Source: UMGS755 sp045595795 (lineage in GTDB: Bacteria > Bacillota > Clostridia > UBA1381 > UBA9506). Taken from it: a DNA stretch of 18,001 bases. Below, in pieces: positions 6,240-12,603 of the stretch. Both the position numbers and the translations under genes were made by a program. The notes under the pieces are model-generated. The model ran no database searches. It was not told where the DNA came from and was given only the letters and a program-made list of their open reading frames with translations. Where the stretch lies: NCBI GenBank assembly GCA_045595795.1, contig JAZOBC010000015.1, positions 1 to 18,001 of the forward strand, given 5' to 3'. The number at the start of each line of letters is the position of its first letter. Within the stretch, counting starts at the first letter, position 1.

Positions 6240-8501
6240 ATGCAAATAAAAAGAAAGAACGTTGTGTTTGCCAGCCTCATTTTGCCATATTTGTACATAT
6301 TGTTGGTGCTGGTTGCAGTGTGGATCGCGTCCAGTGTTTACGTTACACACAGCAGCAAGGAGAAACTTCTTTCGCTGTTTGAGAACAACGTTAAAGGGCA
6401 TGCCAGCGTGGTTGATGCAACGCTGCAGCAAATTGAAACGGAAGTGCTGAATATTTCTGAAAATGAGGTTTTTCGCGATTTCTGCAAAGCGGAACAGCTG
6501 ACACATGCTGAAAAAATGAAGTATCTTGGAATATTTTCCTCCAACTATACATTTTCTGACGTTGTAGATATATTTTATTTGTATAGCTATGCATCGGGAA
6601 TTGTTCTGGATCAAGGCTCAACGTATAACAGCCTTGAAGACTTTTACCGCTATGGATGTACCATAGAAGGCATCTCAAAAGAGGAATGGGTTCAAATGGT
6701 TCGTAGCGGTGCCTGGGCAAGCGGTTATACTCGTCAGAGAGTTAAACCCCAAATGTATTACTTAGGTGGGAATGTTTTATCTTTTGCAAGCATGATACCG
6801 CTGGAAAATCCGCAACGAGCGTATGGCGTTGTTGGAACTCTCATCAACGAAAAGTCGTTGCTGGATGTTTTTTCTAATCTGATCGATCCGGGGGACGGTG
6901 CGGTCTATGTTTTTAATGCACAAAACGAGGTTATGCTTTCAAGCAACTCCACCTTTGATCATGAGAGCAGTATTTCGGTTCAGTCGAATGAAAAAATTAA
7001 GAAGTTCCGTATGGGCGGAAAGGAATATTATTCGTTCAAGTGCTCCAGCCAATATCGCCATTGGCAATATGTTGTTTTTGTCAGCAGCGATTATGTGCTT
7101 CGCGATATTGCGTTTGTGAACATCATTGTTCATACGATTAACATTATTGCGATTTTAATCGGTCTGCTGCTTTGCATCCGTTTGGCATCTAAAAAGACTA
7201 CCAGTCACCTGCAAATGATGGATCTTCTGGGTGTTCAGGCAGATGCCCCTGTGAAACAGCTTGGCTTTAATGAAATTGAGTATTGGAAGCCTTATGTCAA
7301 TGATATTATTGATGAAAAAGAGACCATGAAGGATAAACTGATGCACTTTAGAGAGCATGAAAGAAAGGATATTCTTCACATCTTGATTGCAGAAAATCAT
7401 GAAAATGAAAAAGAGGTCCTCAAGCTGATTCAGGATGCCCAGATTGAGTTCTTATGCCAGAAATTTATGATTTTGGTTTTAAGAGGTCAGGCTATTTATC
7501 ACATTGATGCTTTGCATAACCGGAACAGCTTCTATAAGCAGGTGATTGATAAATATATTGCCGAGGGTGTTTATATTCACATGTATGCGGCAGATTCAAA
7601 AACAACGGTGGTTTTGTTAAATTACGATATGGATACCGTTGAAATGCAACTGCATTTAAAAGAGCAGCTGATTAAAATGAACCTTGAAGTTTTTTATCGT
7701 TATCATTCTAAAGTCGTGATTGGGTTGGGAGAAGAAACACAGCTTTTGAGTGAGATTAGCAGCTCTTATCTGCAGGCACTGGAAGTTGTTCGCTATAATG
7801 AACTGATGGGTTCAGGCAGCGTTATGTATTACAGTGAGCTTTCGCAGGAACAAGCGCTGTATGATTATTCTGTTGAATTTGAAAACAGATTTATCAGAAG
7901 CATTTTAAATGGCAATATTGAAAGTGTTCAGCAAATGATTGATGAAATTTATGAAAATAATTTCGAAAGAAGAAAGCTGACGGTTAAGAGAATTGAAGAA
8001 TTGTTTGGCGAAATTTCATCATCCCTCAACAAAGTGAAGCAGGCGAGTTCCCAGGATGAAGAAATCATTCCGTATTCCATCAAGGACTTTACGGTAAGCT
8101 CGTTCTTTGACTATGTCCGGGATTTTGCTTATTCCATGTGTGAGGAAGCCAAGCAAACGCGCGAACTCAATGACATGAATAAATTTGGTGATGTCATTCG
8201 TTATGTCAATGAGCATTATGACGATTCTAATTTGTCATTAATCAGCCTGGCTGAAAAGTTCGGCTTTAAGGGTGTTTCATATATATCCCGTGGCTTTAAG
8301 TATTTTATAAACGAAAACTTTTCATCCTACCTTGAGAAAATTCGTATTGAAAAAGCGGGAGAGTTACTTTTAAATGGCATGAAAATTAAGGAAGTCTATC
8401 AAAAAGTAGGATATATCTCAGATGTATCCTTCCGCAGAGCATTTAAGAAGCGTGTTGGGTTGTCTCCGACGGAATTTGTCAGACAATCCGGAAAAGCATA
8501 A
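6240..8501 (+). CDS. Membrane-anchored AraC-family transcriptional regulator with extracytoplasmic sensor region
   Basis: A 753-residue one-component regulator. A short basic N-terminus leads into transmembrane segment 1 (about 8-33). An outside region (about 34-287) is followed by transmembrane segment 2 (about 288-313), the layout of Cache-type sensors in YesM-like proteins. A long cytoplasmic linker ends in an AraC-type domain (about 649-753) with two helix-turn-helix units: SLAEKFGF..SYISRGFK (about 669-688) and IKEVYQKVGY..VSFRRAFKK (about 716-738). No histidine kinase or receiver motif is seen. ATG 6240 follows AAGGAG (6226-6231). The neighbouring LplABC-type transporter and hydrolases make it the likely controller of this locus, sensing an extracellular sugar. 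The ligand is unknown. Confidence 0.9.
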   Translation: MQIKRKNVVFASLILPYLYILLVLVAVWIASSVYVTHSSKEKLLSLFENNVKGHASVVDATLQQIETEVLNISENEVFRDFCKAEQLTHAEKMKYLGIFSSNYTFSDVVDIFYLYSYASGIVLDQGSTYNSLEDFYRYGCTIEGISKEEWVQMVRSGAWASGYTRQRVKPQMYYLGGNVLSFASMIPLENPQRAYGVVGTLINEKSLLDVFSNLIDPGDGAVYVFNAQNEVMLSSNSTFDHESSISVQSNEKIKKFRMGGKEYYSFKCSSQYRHWQYVVFVSSDYVLRDIAFVNIIVHTINIIAILIGLLLCIRLASKKTTSHLQMMDLLGVQADAPVKQLGFNEIEYWKPYVNDIIDEKETMKDKLMHFREHERKDILHILIAENHENEKEVLKLIQDAQIEFLCQKFMILVLRGQAIYHIDALHNRNSFYKQVIDKYIAEGVYIHMYAADSKTTVVLLNYDMDTVEMQLHLKEQLIKMNLEVFYRYHSKVVIGLGEETQLLSEISSSYLQALEVVRYNELMGSGSVMYYSELSQEQALYDYSVEFENRFIRSILNGNIESVQQMIDEIYENNFERRKLTVKRIEELFGEISSSLNKVKQASSQDEEIIPYSIKDFTVSSFFDYVRDFAYSMCEEAKQTRELNDMNKFGDVIRYVNEHYDDSNLSLISLAEKFGFKGVSYISRGFKYFINENFSSYLEKIRIEKAGELLLNGMKIKEVYQKVGYISDVSFRRAFKKRVGLSPTEFVRQSGKA

Positions 8502-8504
8502 TTA

Positions 8505-8558
8505 TTTTGCAGGCAAAAACCTATTATGGGTGTGTTTTGATAAAAATCTCCTGCAAAA
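8505..8558 (+). repeat. 9-bp inverted repeat after the regulator gene
   Basis: TTTTGCAGG (8505-8513) and CCTGCAAAA (8550-8558) form a perfect inverted repeat 36 nt apart, starting 4 nt after the regulator stop codon. There is no T-run behind it, so it may be a weak terminator or a 3'-end-protecting structure. No clear terminator is seen between this gene and the next unit. Confidence 0.45.
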
Positions 8559-8573
8559 GGTCAAATTGTGTAT

Positions 8574-8622
8574 GGTTTTTCAAATATTGTTCATTGTGCG
8601 TTGATTTTATTTATGCTACAAT
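8574..8622 (+). promoter_or_regulatory. Promoter and upstream box of the sugar-transport operon
   Basis: -10 TACAAT (8617-8622) with a weak -35 TTGTGC (8594-8599) at 17-bp spacing. The 20 bases 8574-8593, GGTTTTTCAAATATTGTTCA, are one of the best matches to the shared box. A poor -35 next to a good box is what an activator-dependent promoter would look like. Confidence 0.7.
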
Positions 8623-8675
8623 ACAAAATAAGAAAGAAGCATAAAAAATAACCCAAAAAGGAGAGAAGTAAGGCA

Positions 8676-10313
8676 ATGAAAGCAAAAAAATTATTATCTA
8701 TCTTATCAGTTGTGTTAATTGTATGTATGCTTTGTTCAGCGTGCGGCAATTCGGGCACTGAGGAAACCCACAAGGGCACGTTGGAGGTTTCGGGCGAAAA
8801 TGAATTTCCCATTGTAAAAGAAAAAACCTCTCTGAAAATTTTTACACCTAAGCCTTCAGATGTTGAAGACATTGAAACCAATCTCTTCACTCAGTATTTA
8901 GAGGATAAAACAAACGTTCACATTGAATGGGATTTTGCAGCCGGCGATGTTCGCCAGGCAATTAACATCAAGCTTGCCAGCGGCGACTTTTCTGACATTT
9001 GGCAAGGCTATGGTTGCTCCATTGCAGAACAGGCTTCTTACTATGAGCAGGGCGCATTTATTGATATTACGGGCTTGATTGAAAAACATGGCTATAATAT
9101 CAAAAAAATGTTTGAAGAAAACCCCGAATACGAAAAGAATCTGCATCACATGGGTGATGTCATGGTTGGTGTTCCCCTGGCTGTGAATGACTTTTCCGAA
9201 GAGGCACCCTACAAAATGTGGGTATATGGCCCCTGGATGGAAAAACTGAATGCTGAGCTGCCTACCACGACAGACGAATTTTATGAACTCTTAAAGAGAT
9301 TTAAAAACGAAGACCCCAACGGTAACGGCATTGCAGACGAAATTCCTCTGGCAAGCCGCAACATGCTGGGTAACCCCAACACTTTTGATACATATATGAT
9401 GAGCGCATTTACGCCCTGGAGTCCCTACGGTTTATTTAACGATAATGGTAAAGCTGCTTTTGCGCCCATTACCGAAGGTGCCAAAGAGGGTATCCGCTGG
9501 ATGAGAAAGCTGTATGCAGAAGGTCTGATTCATCCGGATTCCTTTACTATGGACCGTAACCGTATGACGGCGCTTACAGAAAATGATGTGCCCATTTTGG
9601 GTGCTGCTGCCTCTAAGTGGACCACACAGTTTGGTCTAGCCGGTTCAGAGACCGGACGTGTGAATGAATATATCGCCATTCCGCCGCTGAAAGGTCCGAA
9701 CGGCTTCTGCTTTACGCCTGGCGGAGCAGATTCTACGAGCGGTTCAAACGGTTGGTACTGTATCACTACAGACTGTAAAGAACCCGAAGTGGCAATCAAG
9801 TGGATTGACTATTTCTATTCTGAAGAACAATATCTGATTAACCGCGGTCCTTTTGGTCTCAGAGTAGCCAACGAGGGCGAAATCGGATATGATGGGGAAC
9901 CTGCAAAGTTTGCCATTGATGAGCACGAGGGTGCCGCTGACATCACCATGCAGAATGATCGTTGGCCTACCTCTGCTGGTGCTTACTGGTCACTGGAAAA
10001 CTCCATCAAAACCCAGAACAACACGTCAGATGCAAAGCGTCAGCAGAATTCTTATGATGCATATCTTCTGTATAAACCTTATATGAAAGCAAATGTTGCT
10101 TACACCGACATTCGTGTTAGCTCAGAAGATGCCGATGATTATAATGAGCTTCGTACTTTGATGCAAAACGCATGGAACTCGGGTTTTGCAAGCTTCATCA
10201 TCGGTGAAAAAGATATTGACAAAGATTGGGATGCTTACGTACAGAATTTCTATGATTTAGGCCTTGAACGTTACTTGGAAATCTGCCAGAAGCATATTGA
10301 CCAGACCAAATAA
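8676..10313 (+). CDS. Extracellular sugar-binding lipoprotein (LplA-type) of an ABC transporter
   Basis: A 545-residue solute-binding protein, expected to be lipid-anchored outside the membrane and to hand an oligosaccharide to the two permeases downstream. It has a lysine-rich N-terminus, a hydrophobic stretch and the lipobox LCSAC with Cys23 as the modification site. The mature part is long, as in the LplA-like family, and carries DPNGNGIADE (213-222), a calcium-loop-like motif often seen in these proteins. ATG 8676 follows AAAGGAGAG (from 8657). The permease genes follow after a strong stem-loop at 10358-10390. No ATPase gene is present, as is usual when a shared MsmX-like ATPase serves such importers. 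The substrate cannot be specified. Confidence 0.9.
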   Translation: MKAKKLLSILSVVLIVCMLCSACGNSGTEETHKGTLEVSGENEFPIVKEKTSLKIFTPKPSDVEDIETNLFTQYLEDKTNVHIEWDFAAGDVRQAINIKLASGDFSDIWQGYGCSIAEQASYYEQGAFIDITGLIEKHGYNIKKMFEENPEYEKNLHHMGDVMVGVPLAVNDFSEEAPYKMWVYGPWMEKLNAELPTTTDEFYELLKRFKNEDPNGNGIADEIPLASRNMLGNPNTFDTYMMSAFTPWSPYGLFNDNGKAAFAPITEGAKEGIRWMRKLYAEGLIHPDSFTMDRNRMTALTENDVPILGAAASKWTTQFGLAGSETGRVNEYIAIPPLKGPNGFCFTPGGADSTSGSNGWYCITTDCKEPEVAIKWIDYFYSEEQYLINRGPFGLRVANEGEIGYDGEPAKFAIDEHEGAADITMQNDRWPTSAGAYWSLENSIKTQNNTSDAKRQQNSYDAYLLYKPYMKANVAYTDIRVSSEDADDYNELRTLMQNAWNSGFASFIIGEKDIDKDWDAYVQNFYDLGLERYLEICQKHIDQTK

Positions 10314-10317
10314 ACAA

Positions 10318-10332
10318 GCATGCTCAGCATGC
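10318..10332 (+). repeat. Short hairpin after the binding-protein gene
   Basis: GCATGC (10318-10323) and GCATGC (10327-10332) form a 6-bp stem with a TCA loop right after the stop codon. It is not followed by a T-run and may belong with the larger stem-loop 26 nt downstream. Confidence 0.4.
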
Positions 10333-10357
10333 GAGGTTTTGTGAAGAAAGATTTAGC

Positions 10358-10390
10358 AGCATGTATCAGGAACCATTCCTGATACATGCT
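10358..10390 (+). promoter_or_regulatory. 15-bp perfect stem-loop between binding-protein and permease genes
   Basis: AGCATGTATCAGGAA (10358-10372) is exactly complementary to 10376-10390, with a 3-nt CCA loop. It is followed by TCCCCC rather than a T-run, so it is not a standard terminator. The likely role is protecting the 3' end of the binding-protein message, so that it outnumbers the permease part of the transcript, as in malE-malF-type operons. It swallows an in-frame ATG at 10386, which argues against that as the permease start. Confidence 0.75.
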
Positions 10391-10412
10391 TCCCCCTGAA
10401 AGGAAGGAACCT

Positions 10413-11375
10413 ATGTTGCAGAGGAAATTAACAAAAATTAGCAGAATAACAAAAGAAGACAGAAAAACCTGGTGGTTTAGTGATATTAAGGTAAACTGGC
10501 AGCTTTATGTCATGTTTCTTCTGCCACTATTATACATTCTTATTTTTAAGTACGGTCCCATGTATGGGGCGCGTATGGCGTTTTTGGACTATTCTCCAAG
10601 AAAAGGCTATGGCGGTAGTGAGTTTGTAGGACTTGCTAATTTTATTCGCTTCTTCAAATCGCCTGTGTTTTTCTCTACAATCAAAAATACGTTGGCGATC
10701 AGTATCTATTCACTGGCTATTTCCATACCGTTTCCCATTATTCTTGCGATTTCTTTAAACTATTTAAAGAACCAAACATTCAAAAAAACGGTTCAGATGG
10801 TAACCTACATGCCCTATTTTCTTTCAACGGTTATCATTGTCGGTATGTTGCAGTTGGTTTTCAATATGCAAGCCGGTGTGGTGAATAACATTATTGCTTA
10901 TTTTGGTGGTTCAAGAATCAACTTTTTAGGCTTTTCGAAATATTTCCGCTCCCTGTATGTCTGGTCAGGCGTTTGGCAGGGAACGGGCTGGGGCTCCATT
11001 ATGTATATTGCGGCGCTTGCCGGCGTTGACCCGCAGCTTCATGAAGCTGCGATTATTGTCGGCGCCAACAAGGTCAGACGTGTTTGGCACATTGACCTGC
11101 CCTGCATTGCTCCTACTGTGGCAATTATGACAATTATGAACATGGGCTCTATTTTGCAGGTTGGGTTTGACAAAACTTTCTTAATGCAGAATCCTACGAA
11201 TCTTGAAATTTCTGAGGTACTCAGTACCTATGAATATAAAATTGGTCTTGGCGGCGGTGTTCCGACCTATTCCTATCCGGCAGCCATTGGTCTTTTTACT
11301 TCGGTGGTAACTTTTGTGATGGTTATGGTATCGAATAAAATTTCCAGAAAATTGTCTGATACAGGCTTGTGGTAA
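10413..11375 (+). CDS. Sugar ABC transporter permease, LplB/UgpA type
   Basis: A 320-residue inner-membrane permease, one half of the channel of a carbohydrate importer. About six membrane segments can be seen, at roughly 31-47, 88-117 (one or two passes), 130-150, 183-203, 232-250 and 290-308. The cytoplasmic EAA loop that contacts the ATPase is EAAIIVGANKVRRVWHIDLP (211-230). ATG 10413 was chosen because AGGAAGG (10401-10407) lies 5 nt ahead; the in-frame ATG at 10386 is buried in the stem-loop. The second permease follows 17 nt after the stop codon. Confidence 0.92.
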   Translation: MLQRKLTKISRITKEDRKTWWFSDIKVNWQLYVMFLLPLLYILIFKYGPMYGARMAFLDYSPRKGYGGSEFVGLANFIRFFKSPVFFSTIKNTLAISIYSLAISIPFPIILAISLNYLKNQTFKKTVQMVTYMPYFLSTVIIVGMLQLVFNMQAGVVNNIIAYFGGSRINFLGFSKYFRSLYVWSGVWQGTGWGSIMYIAALAGVDPQLHEAAIIVGANKVRRVWHIDLPCIAPTVAIMTIMNMGSILQVGFDKTFLMQNPTNLEISEVLSTYEYKIGLGGGVPTYSYPAAIGLFTSVVTFVMVMVSNKISRKLSDTGLW

Positions 11376-11392
11376 GTTTTGGAGGAGAAAAA

Positions 11393-12289
11393 ATGAGAAA
11401 AAGACATATTATGGAAACCAGAGGCGACCGTGTTTTTGACATTGTAAATAACTGTTTTGCGCTTTTGTTTTTACTGATAGTGGCCTATCCGCTGATTGTT
11501 ATTATATCCTCGTCGTTTTCTGATGCAAAGGCTCTCATGGCGGGTAAAGTATGGCTTTGGCCTGTTGATTTTACGCTGGCAGGCTATAAAGCAGTTTTGC
11601 ATCATAAAACCATTGGCCTGGGCATGTATAACTCTGCAGTTTATACCATTGTGGGTACGGTTGTGAACATGTTTATTACGATTTTGGCAGCCTATCCCTT
11701 GTCCCGCAAAGACTTCACCCTGCAAAAGCCTTTATCCTTGCTTTTGGCATTTACCATGTGGTTTAACGGCGGTTTGATTCCCACCTATATGCTGGTGAAA
11801 AACCTGCATTTGTTTAACACATTGTGGGCAATGGTTCTGCCGACGGCGATGAGCGTTTGGAACATGATCATTCTGCGTACCTATTTCCAAAGCAACATTT
11901 CAGGTGAGTTGCTTGAATCGGCGAAGCTTGATGGCTGTGATGATTTTAAATATCTGCTGAAAATCGCCATCCCGCTCTCCAAACCGTCGCTTGCGGTTAT
12001 TACTTTATATTACATGGTAGCGAACTGGAACGTGTTCATGAATGCATATTTATATTTGCAGGATTCAGACCTGCATCCCATTCAGGTGGTTATGCGCCAA
12101 ATTCTGTTGCAGAATACGGCAAATGAAGACATTCCACGAGATGCACTGTCTGACACAAAGGCTCAGCTCATGAGCGAGCTGCTGAAATATTCAACGGTTA
12201 TTATTGGTTCGTTGCCTATGATTATTGTATATCCCTTTGTTCAGAAATACTTTGTTAAGGGTATTATGATTGGTGCTGTGAAAGGTTAA
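11393..12289 (+). CDS. Sugar ABC transporter permease, LplC/UgpE type
   Basis: A 298-residue inner-membrane permease pairing with the product of the preceding gene. Hydrophobic segments are visible at about 20-40, 82-103, 112-132, 140-160, 198-218 and 262-282. The EAA loop is present in the degenerate form LLESAKLDGCDDFKYLLKIA (173-192), usual for this subunit. ATG 11393 follows GGAGGAG (11381-11387) by 5 nt; an upstream in-frame GTG at 11369 overlaps the previous gene and has no good ribosome binding site. A strong terminator follows 11 nt after the stop, closing the transport operon. Confidence 0.92.
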   Translation: MRKRHIMETRGDRVFDIVNNCFALLFLLIVAYPLIVIISSSFSDAKALMAGKVWLWPVDFTLAGYKAVLHHKTIGLGMYNSAVYTIVGTVVNMFITILAAYPLSRKDFTLQKPLSLLLAFTMWFNGGLIPTYMLVKNLHLFNTLWAMVLPTAMSVWNMIILRTYFQSNISGELLESAKLDGCDDFKYLLKIAIPLSKPSLAVITLYYMVANWNVFMNAYLYLQDSDLHPIQVVMRQILLQNTANEDIPRDALSDTKAQLMSELLKYSTVIIGSLPMIIVYPFVQKYFVKGIMIGAVKG

Positions 12290-12297
12290 AGATTTAT

Positions 12298-12332
12298 AAA
12301 AAAAGACTCATCTTCCAATGAGTCTTTTTTTG
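12298..12332 (+). terminator. Terminator of the sugar-transport operon
   Basis: An 11-bp perfect stem AAAAGACTCAT (12301-12311) / ATGAGTCTTTT (12318-12328) with a 6-nt loop, flanked by A-run and T-run, so it could act in both directions. Confidence 0.92.
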
Positions 12333-12510
12333 TATAAAGAAACCCACGCTAAGCCTTCGTGGTTCAATAGAGGTTAACCGATGAACAGAAATAAACAGTA
12401 TAAACACGAGTAAAGTTATCAGTATCGTACAAATGAGAAATTTACCGAGAAATTCAATGTAAGTAACCCATTTATGAATAATAATTGTATGGCTGGCAGG
12501 CTAATAAAAA
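12333..12510. other. Intergenic stretch between convergent operons, no gene recognised
   Basis: A small CCACG/CGTGG hairpin lies at about 12344-12362. The rest is AT-rich with stop codons in all frames I read; the longest open stretch is about 40 codons with no start or ribosome binding site. It may be decayed coding or element sequence, but nothing identifies it. Confidence 0.4.
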
Positions 12511-12526
12511 AAGCGCACTTGTGCGC
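12505..12526 (-). terminator. Second minus-strand terminator downstream of the minus-strand hydrolase
   Basis: On the minus strand GCGCAC/GTGCGC (12526-12513) is followed by TTTTTTTATTAG. The loop is very tight (2 nt, or 4 nt with 5 bp). It would back up the terminator at 12557-12587. Confidence 0.6.
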
Positions 12527-12556
12527 AGTCGGTAAAGAGTAGGGTTATGCCCGAAA

Positions 12557-12587
12557 ACGAAAAACCACCCGCTCAGCGGGTGATTTT
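12557..12587 (-). terminator. Terminator of the minus-strand hydrolase gene
   Basis: A 7-bp stem CACCCGC (12582-12576 on the minus strand) / GCGGGTG (12572-12566) with a TGA loop is extended by A/T pairs and followed on the minus strand by GTTTTTCG. It starts about 17 nt after the stop codon. Confidence 0.85.
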
Positions 12588-12603
12588 TCATTGTATTCTT
12601 TTT

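Noticed and set aside
8601..8622. TTGATT (8601-8606) as the -35 of the transport operon
   Set aside because: The spacer to TACAAT would be only 10 bp; TTGTGC at 8594-8599 gives 17 bp and fits the phase of the shared box.
12333..12510. A possible decayed transposase or recombinase tail between the convergent operons
   Set aside because: The longest open stretch is about 40 codons without start or motif; nothing identifies it as part of any protein family.
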